Assembly: GCA_032095175.1 (NCBI GenBank)
Contig: DAMCZI010000010.1
Span: forward strand, 60,901 to 124,900
Direction: 5' to 3'
Length of the DNA stretch: 64,000 nucleotides
DNA from: DAMCZI01 sp032095175
GTDB taxonomy: Bacteria > Bacillota > Clostridia > Clostridiales > Caloramatoraceae
Positions 51,610 to 59,558 of this stretch are shown here, in pieces. The translations under genes and the position numbers were made by a program. Below the pieces are notes generated by a model. It was not told the DNA's origin. It saw only the letters and a program-made list of their open reading frames with translations, and searched no databases. The stretch's first letter is position 1; each line of letters opens with the position of its first letter.

Positions 51610-53511
51610 ATGGCTTTGTTTTTAAACAATATATCCCTTACTGATGCACAAAGGATTGTGGTTGAGAGATGTGGTGAATTGGCATTAAAAACTGAATATG
51701 TAGATACAAGATATGCACTTGGCAGGATTACAGCTGAACCTGTTTTTGCAAAAATATCTTCTCCACATTTTACTGCTTCAGCCATGGATGGAATAGCAGC
51801 AAGGTTTAAAGATACACTTGATGCAGACATAAACAGGCCTGTTCTTCTGCATAGTGATAAATTTTCATTTGTTGATACGGGAGACCCAATAGATGATGAA
51901 TATGATTGTGTAATAATGCTGGAGGATATACAGAAAAAAGATGGGGGAGTATTAATTAGAAAGCCGGCAGTTCCATATCAAAACATAAGACCTATTGGAG
52001 AAGATATGGCAATGGGGGCAATGATAATCCCATCAAACCATAAAATTAGAGCAATAGACATATCCTCACTTTTAGCAGGTGGGGTAAACAGTGTTCCTGT
52101 ATATGAGAATATTATAGTTGGAGTTATACCAACTGGAGATGAACTTATTGATGCAGGAATGACTCCGAAAAAAGGAGAACTAATAGATTTTAACTCCTGG
52201 GCATTTTGCAGTATGATTCAGGAATGGGGAGGACAGCCTAAAAGATATGATATCGTTAGAGATGATTATGAAGAAATAAAAGATATCATAAAAAAAGCAG
52301 TTAAAAAATGTCATATGGTTATAATAAATGCAGGATCAGCAAAGGGAAGAGGGGACTTTACAGGTGATATATTAGAGGAAACTGGAGAGGTATTATTTCA
52401 TGGCATATCAATTAAGCCAGGAAGACCAGGGAGCTTTGCTGTTATAGATGGAACGCCGGTATTTGGTGTTCCTGGATATCCTGTTTCGGCATATTTTGTA
52501 ATGGAAAGCATAGTGAAGATGGGATTTTACAGCATCCAAAAGTCCAATATGCCTGCTAAAAATTCAGTTGAGGCCTTTGTTTCTAGAAAGGTTGTTTCCT
52601 CCCTTAAAAATGATGAATTCATTAGGGTAAAGCTTGGAAGAGTTGGGGATAAGCTGATAGCATGTCCTATGGGACGAGGAGCAGGTGTTACTATGTCACT
52701 TACATCATCAGATGGTGTATTTGTTATAGATAAAAACAGAGAAGGAGTAGAAGCAGGGGATAAGGTTAGTGTTGAAGTTCTTAAGGATTTAAAAAGCATA
52801 GATAAAACCCTTGTTTCCATTGGAAGTCATGATGTTCTTATGGATATAATCGGTGATTTTATGAGTAAGAAGGGTTATGATTTAAGCTCCACCCATGTTG
52901 GGAGCATGGGTGGAATAATGGCATTAAAGAGGGGAGAAACCCATATAGCTCCAATTCATCTGCTTGATGAAAATGGTGAATATAACATAAGCTATGTTAA
53001 AAAGTACCTTGGAGATTATGTAATAGTTAAATTGGTTAAAAGGATACAAGGTCTTATGATTAAAAAGGGTAATCCTCTTGAAATAAAGAGCTTTAATGAT
53101 CTTACTAGAGTAAGATATGTTAACAGGCAAAAGGGAGCAGGAACAAGGCTTCTTCTAGACTATTATTTAAAAAAATATGGTATAGATAAAGAGAGTATAA
53201 ATGGTTATGGCAGAGAAGAGATAACTCATCTTACAGTAGCGGCACAAATAGCAGGAGGAAGTGCTGATTGTGGAATGGGGGTGCTTTCTGCAGCACAATA
53301 TATGGGTCTTGATTTTATTGAGCTTTGCAGTGAAGAATATGATATTGTTCTTCATCCCAATATACTTAATGATGAGAGGTTTAAAGCATTTTATGAAATA
53401 ATTATAAGTCAAAAATTTAAAAACAAACTTTTGGAAATAGGAGGTTATGATACCTCTGATACAGGAAGAATTATAGATTTAATACGCCTAAAACAAGTTG
53501 AATACTTTTGA
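51610..53511 (+). CDS. MoeA fused to a periplasmic-binding-protein-like domain
   Basis: A 633-residue protein. Residues 1-410 are a MoeA domain (T-A-S-A-M-D-G-I-A-A, P-T-G-D-E-L, G-V-P-G-Y-P-V-S). Residues 415-633 resemble the molybdate/LysR-type substrate-binding domain (COG1910): G-S-H-D-V-L-M-D-I-I and R-Q-K-G-A-G-T-R-L-L-L-D. The fusion is known in Clostridia and archaea. The added domain may bind oxyanions and select or deliver metal. GGAGGGTG precedes the ATG. Confidence 0.92.
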   Translation: MALFLNNISLTDAQRIVVERCGELALKTEYVDTRYALGRITAEPVFAKISSPHFTASAMDGIAARFKDTLDADINRPVLLHSDKFSFVDTGDPIDDEYDCVIMLEDIQKKDGGVLIRKPAVPYQNIRPIGEDMAMGAMIIPSNHKIRAIDISSLLAGGVNSVPVYENIIVGVIPTGDELIDAGMTPKKGELIDFNSWAFCSMIQEWGGQPKRYDIVRDDYEEIKDIIKKAVKKCHMVIINAGSAKGRGDFTGDILEETGEVLFHGISIKPGRPGSFAVIDGTPVFGVPGYPVSAYFVMESIVKMGFYSIQKSNMPAKNSVEAFVSRKVVSSLKNDEFIRVKLGRVGDKLIACPMGRGAGVTMSLTSSDGVFVIDKNREGVEAGDKVSVEVLKDLKSIDKTLVSIGSHDVLMDIIGDFMSKKGYDLSSTHVGSMGGIMALKRGETHIAPIHLLDENGEYNISYVKKYLGDYVIVKLVKRIQGLMIKKGNPLEIKSFNDLTRVRYVNRQKGAGTRLLLDYYLKKYGIDKESINGYGREEITHLTVAAQIAGGSADCGMGVLSAAQYMGLDFIELCSEEYDIVLHPNILNDERFKAFYEIIISQKFKNKLLEIGGYDTSDTGRIIDLIRLKQVEYF

Positions 53512-53559
53512 GCTATGTATTAGAATATATGATGATACTTACAATCTGGAGGAATGAAA

Positions 53560-54027
53560 ATGGCGATAAAAGAGATAGTAAAAAAGGGGCACCCATCATT
53601 ATGTGCTAAGAGTGCAGCATTTAAGGAGTTTAATAAGGAAGCCTTAGAGCTTATAAAGGATTTAAAGGATACATTATACAATTCAACGGGAATTGGACTT
53701 GCAGCACCACAGATAGGGATTAATAAAAAAGCGATAGTAATTGATTTGAGGGATGGTATGGAGCCCATTGCTTTAATCAATCCTGAGATTATAAAAAGCT
53801 CTGGAAAGCAGGAAAGTGAAGAAGGATGCTTGAGTTATCCTGGTTACTATGGATTCCTTGAAAGACCAAAGAAGGTTGTTGTAAGAGGAATTAATGAAAA
53901 AGGTCAGCTTGTTGAATACACTGCTGAGGAACTTCTATGTAGAGCATTCTGCCACGAGATAGATCACTTAGATGGTATAATGTTTACTGATAAGGCATAT
54001 GAACTTTATAAGGAAGAAGAAGAATAA
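53560..54027 (+). CDS. def: Peptide deformylase
   Basis: A 155-residue enzyme with the three motifs G-I-G-L-A-A-P-Q (44-51), E-G-C-L-S (88-92) and H-E-I-D-H (132-136). Cys90, His132 and His136 bind the metal. It removes the formyl group from nascent proteins. ATG 53560 has GGAGGA at the right distance; ATG 53554 directly abuts it. Confidence 0.95.
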   Translation: MAIKEIVKKGHPSLCAKSAAFKEFNKEALELIKDLKDTLYNSTGIGLAAPQIGINKKAIVIDLRDGMEPIALINPEIIKSSGKQESEEGCLSYPGYYGFLERPKKVVVRGINEKGQLVEYTAEELLCRAFCHEIDHLDGIMFTDKAYELYKEEEE

Positions 54028-54044
54028 AGGTGTAGTAAAAGAAG

Positions 54045-54115
54045 TGCCAGGCATGTAGTAAGTTGGATACCCTTAGTATGCTCTAAGGGTATCCAACTTG
54101 CCACGTGCCTGGCAT
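54045..54115. repeat. TGCCAGGCACGTGGCAAGT-family palindrome, copy 2
   Basis: A stem of about 32 bp with few mismatches: outer TGCCAGGCA/TGCCTGGCA and inner AAGTTGGATACCCTTAG with its complement, loop TATGCT. It lies between the convergent deformylase and DUF2935-like genes and can act as a terminator both ways. Confidence 0.8.
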
Positions 54116-54120
54116 TAAAC

Positions 54121-54549
54121 TTAAGGAAGCTGCTTTTTTAAACTTGTGAATGTACTATACATAAATTTTTGTTCCTCTGTTATATGCTCAAGCAGAGTCT
54201 GCCAAACCTTATCTTCTTTTCCATACTGCCTTAATTCATCAAGAACCTTGACTACATGGATGTCATGTTTTAAAAATTCGTCAATTAGTCTTTTTAGTTC
54301 CATTATAAAATCTGATGGTACTCTTTGAGAGCCGGATATTTTTCTGCTGAGTATTTTTGCCCTATTGTTAATCTCGGTAAAGATCCTGTTTATCTCCATA
54401 AGTTCATCTATAAGTTTTTTAGGTAGATTTTTATTTGTTAATTGTGCAGTTGTTTTAATAAAAATAGGGTGCTCACTTGAAATGTCACTCCAAAGCAGTA
54501 GTTCACGTAAAACACAATTAATATTATTAATACAAGGCATGCAGTACAA
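54121..54549 (-). CDS. DUF2935-like helical protein
   Basis: A 142-residue all-helical protein. The N-terminus L-R-E-L-L-L-W-S-D-I-S-S-E-H-P-I-F resembles the Glu/His motif of DUF2935, a family with a ferritin- or hemerythrin-like bundle. Only one half of the usual duplicated domain is present. The start is TTG 54549, with GGGGG eight bases upstream. It lies 86 bp downstream of the small selenoprotein on the same strand. Confidence 0.6.
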   Translation of the reverse strand: MYCMPCINNINCVLRELLLWSDISSEHPIFIKTTAQLTNKNLPKKLIDELMEINRIFTEINNRAKILSRKISGSQRVPSDFIMELKRLIDEFLKHDIHVVKVLDELRQYGKEDKVWQTLLEHITEEQKFMYSTFTSLKKQLP

Positions 54550-54635
54550 ATTTCATACCCCCAAATATATTGCATACATTAAAATATATGCAGAAGTGAA
54601 GGTTTATAATTCATATTTTCTTTAATACGTCTAAA

Positions 54636-54929
54636 CTAATTCATAGACACTCCCTTTATGTTAAACAGAGGTCCGATTATTGGTATTTTTGCTTTTAGTT
54701 TTATATCAATTGTATCTTCAACCTTTATAGACTGATGTATATATATCTTTATTTCCTTAAAGTTATATAAGCTGTAGAATTTTTCATTATCTACGCCCTT
54801 CGAAGCCTCAATCCATAGGCTTTTAACAGAGCCTGCTCATCCACAGTTAGAGGTAGCAGTCTTTACTACAAGAGCTCCCCCCTTCTTTAAAATATACTGG
54901 TATGCTTTATCATCTATATTTATATTCAT
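54636..54929 (-). CDS. Small selenoprotein with Cys-Gly-Sec motif (in-frame UGA, Sec31)
   Basis: Read through TGA (minus strand, 54839-54837) the frame gives 97 residues, from ATG after GGAGGTGAT to TAG. The protein starts M-N-I-N-I-D-D-K-A-Y-Q-Y-I-L-K-K and holds T-S-N-C-G-Sec-A-G-S. This is like the small CC/Se-motif (seleno)proteins of Clostridia, possibly distant HesB relatives. After the UGA a hairpin AAGCCT-ATGGATTG-AGGCTT starts at about 14 nt and has GG in the loop, a good SECIS candidate. The part after the UGA keeps normal composition and a stop in frame, so a pseudogene is less likely. Confidence 0.83.
54798..54836 (-). promoter_or_regulatory. Putative SECIS element of the small selenoprotein gene
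   Basis: On the minus strand, AAGCCT and AGGCTT pair perfectly around ATGGATTG, about 14-34 nt after the UGA. The position and a G-rich loop start fit bacterial SECIS rules. Confidence 0.65.
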
Positions 54930-54941
54930 AAAATCACCTCC

Positions 54942-54958
54942 ATACCCATAGTGGGTAT
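54942..54958. promoter_or_regulatory. Palindromic operator ATACCC-N5-GGGTAT before the second selenoprotein gene
   Basis: ATACCCATAGTGGGTAT is a perfect palindrome except for its central three bases. On the minus strand it lies between a -10 TATAAT (with a TTGCTG -35-like box 18 bp before) and the GGAGGTGAT ribosome site. A bound repressor would block transcription. It matches the motif at 30312. Confidence 0.68.
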
Positions 54959-55061
54959 AATTATTATATCAAAAAAACTATTTAAGCAGCAAGGAATTTA
55001 TAATATTTAAAGAATATCCTCATAACTTGATTTCTGATTGTAAAATATAGTGTAAATATAT

Positions 55062-55090
55062 AGACACAACAGGTGTCTTTACAGTATAAT
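55062..55090 (+). promoter_or_regulatory. Promoter with NiaR-like operator AGACAC-N5-GTGTCT
   Basis: A perfect inverted repeat AGACAC-AACAG-GTGTCT (55062-55078) overlaps the -35 position of a promoter with TATAAT at 55085-55090. Operators of the niacin repressor NiaR have a similar ACAC/GTGT palindrome as I recall. The next gene is an ECF S component, which fits. Confidence 0.55.
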
Positions 55091-55127
55091 ATATATGTCA
55101 AACAAAAGATTAGGGAGGATTTGAAAA

Positions 55128-55634
55128 ATGAAAACTAAGGAATTAGCATTAGGAGGACTTTTATCAGCTATTACGCTTTTAATAGCACTTGTGTTTGGAG
55201 GGGTTTTAACAATAATGATTCCACCATTTACCGCAACATTGATGCTTCATGCTCCACTGTTTTTAGCAATGCTTATAAGCCCAGAAGTAGCTGCAATGGT
55301 TGGACTAGCATCAGCACTTGGATTTGCAGTTAAATTTCCGGTTGTTGTAGTAGTAAGAGCTTTAATGCATACTATTGTAGGTTATGTTGGAGGTAAAATA
55401 ATAAAGAAGGGCCACAGCTTACCAACAGCTATGGCATGGACAATGCCTCTTCATGCAGTACTTGAAGTAATAGCAGTAATACCATTTTTGGGCCTTAACA
55501 TTCATAAAATTTTCATTGTTGTAGCTCTTGGAACTGCACTTCATCATACTGTAGATTCAGTGATTGCAGCAGTACTTGCAAAGGCATTGAAGATGAGCGG
55601 AAGCTTAAAAGTAGAAACAGAAAAAAGGATGTAG
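55128..55634 (+). CDS. ECF transporter S component, probably niacin (NiaX-like)
   Basis: The 168-residue membrane protein has about five helices and the S-component style start M-K-T-K-E-L-A-L-G-G-L-L-S-A-I-T, with I-P-P-F-T-A-T-L-M-L-H-A-P in the second helix. It captures a vitamin for the shared ECF ATPase module. Niacin is suggested by the upstream palindrome and by resemblance to NiaX; other vitamins are possible. Confidence 0.75.
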   Translation: MKTKELALGGLLSAITLLIALVFGGVLTIMIPPFTATLMLHAPLFLAMLISPEVAAMVGLASALGFAVKFPVVVVVRALMHTIVGYVGGKIIKKGHSLPTAMAWTMPLHAVLEVIAVIPFLGLNIHKIFIVVALGTALHHTVDSVIAAVLAKALKMSGSLKVETEKRM

Positions 55635-55652
55635 GAATTAATTAGTAAAGAA

Positions 55653-55748
55653 GGCAACAGGCACTTGAATTATGAGTTATTTAGAAAAAAAGAAGTTTTT
55701 ATAGATAAGGCGTATTAAAGAAAGTAACCCATAACTCAAGTGCCTGCC
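55653..55748. repeat. GGCACTTGA-family palindrome
   Basis: Arms AGGCACTTGAATTATGAGTTA and the complement-like TAACCCATAACTCAAGTGCCT pair over about 20 bp with two G-U pairs. The middle of about 50 nt contains GGCGTATTAAAGAAAG. It lies after the S component gene. Confidence 0.75.
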
Positions 55749-55833
55749 ATTTCCCAAGCAAAATTGACTAAATATTAATTAAATTATATAATTTAAGAGG
55801 GAAAGCCTATATAAAGCTTGGGGGTCATATTTG

Positions 55834-56496
55834 ATGAAGCAATATAATGATTTCGAAGATCAATATTCCCTAAGGGCGAGGGTTTACAGCACCCTTAGAG
55901 AAGATATATTAAGTGGAAAGTACAAGGCTGGTGAAAACCTTGTTGAAGTAAAGATAGCCGAGGAACTTAATGTAAGCAGGACGCCTGTTAGAGAAGCTGT
56001 AAGGCAGCTTGAACTGGAAGGACTTGTTGAAAGCATCCCTAATAAGGGCGTAACAGCTAAAGGTATAAACAAACAGGACATACAGGATATATATCAAATA
56101 AGAAAAGTTCTTGAAGGGCTTGCTGCAAAGTGGGCAGTAGAAAAAATTACAGATGAAGAACTTCAAAGCCTTCAGGAGGCCTATGAACTCATGGAATTCT
56201 ACACAATGAAAAATGACATAAACCAAATATCCAAGTTAAATACAAGGTTTCATGAGATAATATTTACCGCAACAAAGAGTAATATAATGCAGCATATTTT
56301 AAAGGATTTTCAATTTTACGTAAAGTGGGCAAGGCATGAATCTCTATGTACTCCTGGAAGAAAAGAAGAGGCATTAAAGGAGCACAGCAGTATACTTAAT
56401 GCATTTAAGAATAGAGATGTCAAAGAAGCTGAAAGATGCGTATCAGCGCATGTTGAAAATTCAAGTAAGAACTTGGCTAAAAGAATGAAGGAATGA
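55834..56496 (+). CDS. GntR-family regulator, FadR/FCD type
   Basis: A 220-residue regulator with a winged helix (residues 15-75: L-R-E-D-I-L-S-G-K-Y-K-A-G-E, V-S-R-T-P-V-R-E-A-V-R-Q-L) and an all-helical FCD ligand domain with metal-type residues (F-H-E-I-I and late E-H and H-V-E). Members sense carboxylates or sugar acids. Its target is unknown and no divergent operon adjoins it. ATG 55834 follows GGGGGT; TTG 55831 is the alternative. Confidence 0.9.
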   Translation: MKQYNDFEDQYSLRARVYSTLREDILSGKYKAGENLVEVKIAEELNVSRTPVREAVRQLELEGLVESIPNKGVTAKGINKQDIQDIYQIRKVLEGLAAKWAVEKITDEELQSLQEAYELMEFYTMKNDINQISKLNTRFHEIIFTATKSNIMQHILKDFQFYVKWARHESLCTPGRKEEALKEHSSILNAFKNRDVKEAERCVSAHVENSSKNLAKRMKE

Positions 56497-56519
56497 GTAA
56501 ATTTTACTCATTCCTTTTT
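56488..56519 (+). terminator. Terminator overlapping the end of the GntR gene
   Basis: AAGGAATGAGTAAA pairs with TTTACTCATTCCTT, then TTT. The stop codon lies inside the stem. Confidence 0.82.
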
Positions 56520-56524
56520 GCTTA

Positions 56525-56608
56525 GGTGACAGGTTCTTAAGGTATGAGCTATTAAAAAAACTATTTTTTAATGTTAAACTTTCATAAATAACTCAAGTGC
56601 CTATTACC
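56525..56608. repeat. GGCACTTGA-family palindrome, degenerate copy
   Basis: Left arm GGTGACAGGTTCTTAAGGTA and right arm AATAACTCAAGTGCCTATTA match the family with several mismatches. Like the copies at 25065 and 55653 it has an AT-rich middle. Confidence 0.65.
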
Positions 56609-56616
56609 TTCAAACC

Positions 56617-57684
56617 CTATTTATTTTCAGTATCTAAAAATGTATCAATAGCTGCTTTTACAAGTTTCTTATCATATCCCCAGGATTTTATACCATTTAT
56701 TTTCATAGCTGAGCTATATTTCTCCATCTTCTTAGGAGTTAATACTTCTGCATTTATTCCACTCCCTGCTTCTCTAAGGTTAACGTAAAGTATGTTTACT
56801 GCACCATTGGATTTGAATTTGTCCATAGTCAGGGTTATATCCTGTGATACTGAAATCTGATGATTTTTGTATCCATAACCCATCAACTCGGACTTTATTT
56901 TTAAAGAGGTAGGAGTTTCTTCATCAATTAATAGTATTCCATCCCAGAGGAAGGGCATATTTATTATTTCAGATACAATGTATTTATTAAAAATCTCAGT
57001 ATTGTAAACTGAATCACAAAATTTAACATCGATTCCCTTTGAATTTAAATATTCAATGTTTATTTTTTTAGATACTTCATTCTTAAGGTCTTGTTTGGCG
57101 GAATAGTTTATAAAGGTTATGCTACCGCATCCATCAGAAATTGCTGAAACAATGCTGTCTCTTATATCTGGTGTATAGCTGTCAAAGCAAATATAAAAAT
57201 AGTAGGGGTTATTGTTTAAAAGAGAATTTTTTACCTCAAGAGCAGTATTTATCAATTCCTTGTTTTTAGCATTTACACCTATTTCTCTGTAGATTCTTTT
57301 TGTATTAACTGCATAGAATGGTTTAAGAATAAGTGGTATGTCCTTAAAAAAGCAATTTGCATAATATGGTGTGTATTTTTCCATTTCTCCTTCACAATAG
57401 AAAATTACAGCCTTCTTACCCTTAACAGTATTACTTGTATCAGCATAGTGAAAATCTGCAGGCTTAAATATAGTGTAGGTACATAGAATGTAGCAGGCTG
57501 CAAATGCAATAGCAGAAGTAAAATACATAAATTTAGGCTTTATTTTGAAAAATTTTTTTGAAGCAATATAAACTGCTATTGAAACTGCGAGCATTATTAA
57601 AAAAAGAGGGTAATATCCATATGGAGCACAAAGGAGCAGGGATAGTAATGCTCCCCACAGAGCAGAAAATAGTATAAAAATCAA
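56617..57684 (-). CDS. Membrane protein of unknown function with soluble C-terminal domain
   Basis: A 355-residue protein. Residues 1-75 hold two or three membrane helices. The remainder is an alpha/beta domain starting K-K-A-V-I-F-Y-C-E-G-E-M. Its repeated V-I-F-Y/Y-I-C-F-D strands and the I-T-F-I-N-Y-S segment vaguely recall the chelatase (HemH/CbiK) fold, but no metal-binding His pair is clear. No function is assigned. It stands alone, between a palindrome and an empty 220-bp promoter region. Confidence 0.65.
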   Translation of the reverse strand: MIFILFSALWGALLSLLLCAPYGYYPLFLIMLAVSIAVYIASKKFFKIKPKFMYFTSAIAFAACYILCTYTIFKPADFHYADTSNTVKGKKAVIFYCEGEMEKYTPYYANCFFKDIPLILKPFYAVNTKRIYREIGVNAKNKELINTALEVKNSLLNNNPYYFYICFDSYTPDIRDSIVSAISDGCGSITFINYSAKQDLKNEVSKKINIEYLNSKGIDVKFCDSVYNTEIFNKYIVSEIINMPFLWDGILLIDEETPTSLKIKSELMGYGYKNHQISVSQDITLTMDKFKSNGAVNILYVNLREAGSGINAEVLTPKKMEKYSSAMKINGIKSWGYDKKLVKAAIDTFLDTENK

Positions 57685-57912
57685 ATTTACACCTCCAAGT
57701 ATTCCCTATTCAAATATATTTCAAGGTAGTGACAATATATGAATATTTCTCCAAAAATGTGGAAATAAATATATGAGAGTTGAGTATATATGAATTCAAT
57801 TCGTGGATAAATATTTTCCGTTAATATCTTTTCTTTTTATATGCTTTATTGTATAATATTAGTATTATGATGTTTGAAAAACAATTAATGTAAATTTTCG
57901 GAGGTGTATATA

Positions 57913-59088
57913 ATGGATAACATTGAAATCAAAAAGGGAATTTACTGGGTAGGTGTTAAAAACCCTGAACTAAGGGTATTTGATATTGTAATGACAACAA
58001 AGAGAGGAACAACTTACAATTCATACCTCATAGTAGATGAGAAAATCGTATTGGTGGATTCAGTTAAGGACGGATACTATGATGAATTTATTAAGGAAAT
58101 CAAAGGAATAATAGGTGAAAGACCAATAGATTATGTTGTTGTTCAGCACACTGAGCCAGACCACAGTGGTTCACTTGTAAGGGTTCTTGATGAATACAAG
58201 GATGCAGTTGTGGTTGCCTCAAAGCCTGCACTTGTTAATGTAAAGAATATAATTAACAGAGAGTTTAAATCTATGGAAGCAAGGGAAGACCTTAATATAG
58301 GAAGTAGAACTCTCAAATTTATATCTGCGCCATTCCTTCACTGGCCAGATACAATATATACATATGTAGAAAATGATAAGGTTCTTTTTACCTGTGACAG
58401 TTTTGGATGCCATTTCTGTGATGAAGGAATATATAACGATACAGTTGGTGATTTCGCAGAGGAATTCAGGTACTACTATGATGTAATAATGGGACCATTC
58501 AAGAAGTATGTTTTAACTGCTGTAGATAGAATAAAGCCACTTGATATAGAGGTTATAGCACCAAGCCATGGACCAGTTCATAGAGAAAACCCATGGAAGT
58601 ATGTTGAATTATATAAAGAGTGGAGCAGTGAGGTTATAGGAATGCCTAAGGATAAAACTGCTCTTGTACTATATGTTTCTGCCTATGGATATACAAAGGA
58701 TGTTGCACTTTCTTTAGCTGAAGGATTAAAGGAAGCTGGGATCAAGGTAGAGGCCTATGATATAACTGAAAAGGACATATTAGAAACAGTAAATAAAATT
58801 GAAAAATCCAAGGCTTTAATAATTGGTTCACCAACAATAAACCAGGATGCTGTAAAGCCTGTATGGGATTTACTATCCCTTGTATCTCCAATAACAAACA
58901 GAGGAAAGCTTGCACTTGCATTTGGCTCCTATGGATGGAGTGGAGAGGCTGTGCCACTTATGATGGATAGATTAAAGGGATTGAAGTTTAAGGTTATAGA
59001 ACCAGGCTTTAAGGTTATATTAAAGCCAACAAAAGAGGACTTAGATAAGGCTAAAGCAAAGGGTAAGGAAATAGGAGAACTTATTTAA
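57913..59088 (+). CDS. A-type flavoprotein (FprA-like oxygen/NO reductase)
   Basis: A 391-residue protein with an N-terminal MBL-type di-iron domain (H79-x-E81-x-D83-H84 in H-T-E-P-D-H-S-G, then H-W-P-D-T, C-D-S-F-G-C and S-H-G-P-V-H) and a C-terminal flavodoxin domain from about residue 255 (L-Y-V-S-A-Y-G-Y-T-K-D). The family reduces O2 to water or NO to N2O to protect anaerobes. ATG 57913 has GGAGGTG upstream. Confidence 0.92.
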   Translation: MDNIEIKKGIYWVGVKNPELRVFDIVMTTKRGTTYNSYLIVDEKIVLVDSVKDGYYDEFIKEIKGIIGERPIDYVVVQHTEPDHSGSLVRVLDEYKDAVVVASKPALVNVKNIINREFKSMEAREDLNIGSRTLKFISAPFLHWPDTIYTYVENDKVLFTCDSFGCHFCDEGIYNDTVGDFAEEFRYYYDVIMGPFKKYVLTAVDRIKPLDIEVIAPSHGPVHRENPWKYVELYKEWSSEVIGMPKDKTALVLYVSAYGYTKDVALSLAEGLKEAGIKVEAYDITEKDILETVNKIEKSKALIIGSPTINQDAVKPVWDLLSLVSPITNRGKLALAFGSYGWSGEAVPLMMDRLKGLKFKVIEPGFKVILKPTKEDLDKAKAKGKEIGELI

Positions 59089-59107
59089 ATAATATAGAGG
59101 TGGTAAA

Positions 59108-59509
59108 ATGTTAAATAGCAAATCTATAATTAATGCTCTTGAAAAGGAAGGCTTTGAAGAGGTTGATGAAATAAAATACAAGGATGGAATCCTGGTATAC
59201 AATTTCTTCTACCAGTTTGATGAGGCGGAAACTGAGGCAGCAAAAAGCTATGCAAATGACAACTATGAGGAGGAAAAGGGAGAGGATGAATGGTATGATG
59301 AGTACTTCCTTCCATATCTCTCAGAGGTTGCAGGGGATAATGTAAGGGATGTACTAGAAGATATCTGTGAAGAAATAAATGCTTCCAGTGAATTTGTAGC
59401 ATTTGAGATGGATAGAGACAGCTATGATCATATGGAGTTTGTTGCAGTATTAGCCGAGGAAGGCGTAGAGTTCGATATGGATGAAATACTTAGTGAATTA
59501 GAGTTTTAG
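59108..59509 (+). CDS. Small acidic hypothetical protein
   Basis: A 133-residue, strongly acidic protein (many Glu/Asp, such as E-E-E-K-G-E-D-E-W-Y-D-E-Y-F). No cysteine pattern beyond one Cys, no signal and no known motif. It lies 19 bp after the A-type flavoprotein in the same operon, so a link to oxidative stress defence is possible but unproven. Confidence 0.7.
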   Translation: MLNSKSIINALEKEGFEEVDEIKYKDGILVYNFFYQFDEAETEAAKSYANDNYEEEKGEDEWYDEYFLPYLSEVAGDNVRDVLEDICEEINASSEFVAFEMDRDSYDHMEFVAVLAEEGVEFDMDEILSELEF

Positions 59510-59514
59510 TATGT

Positions 59515-59550
59515 AAAAACCCCACCTGCTTTAAAGCAGGTGGGGTTTTT
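59515..59550. terminator. Two-way terminator between FprA operon and ABC genes
   Basis: AAAAACCCCACCTGC-TTTAAA-GCAGGTGGGGTTTTT, a 15-bp stem with A and T tracts, suited to both convergent operons. Confidence 0.93.
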
Positions 59551-59558
59551 ATAAAAAA

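Noticed and set aside
54600..55725. Shared string TTTCTTTAATACGYCT as a separate repeat family
   Set aside because: Only about 15 AT-rich bases are shared at 49108, 54615 and 55710; chance or wider palindrome similarity cannot be excluded.
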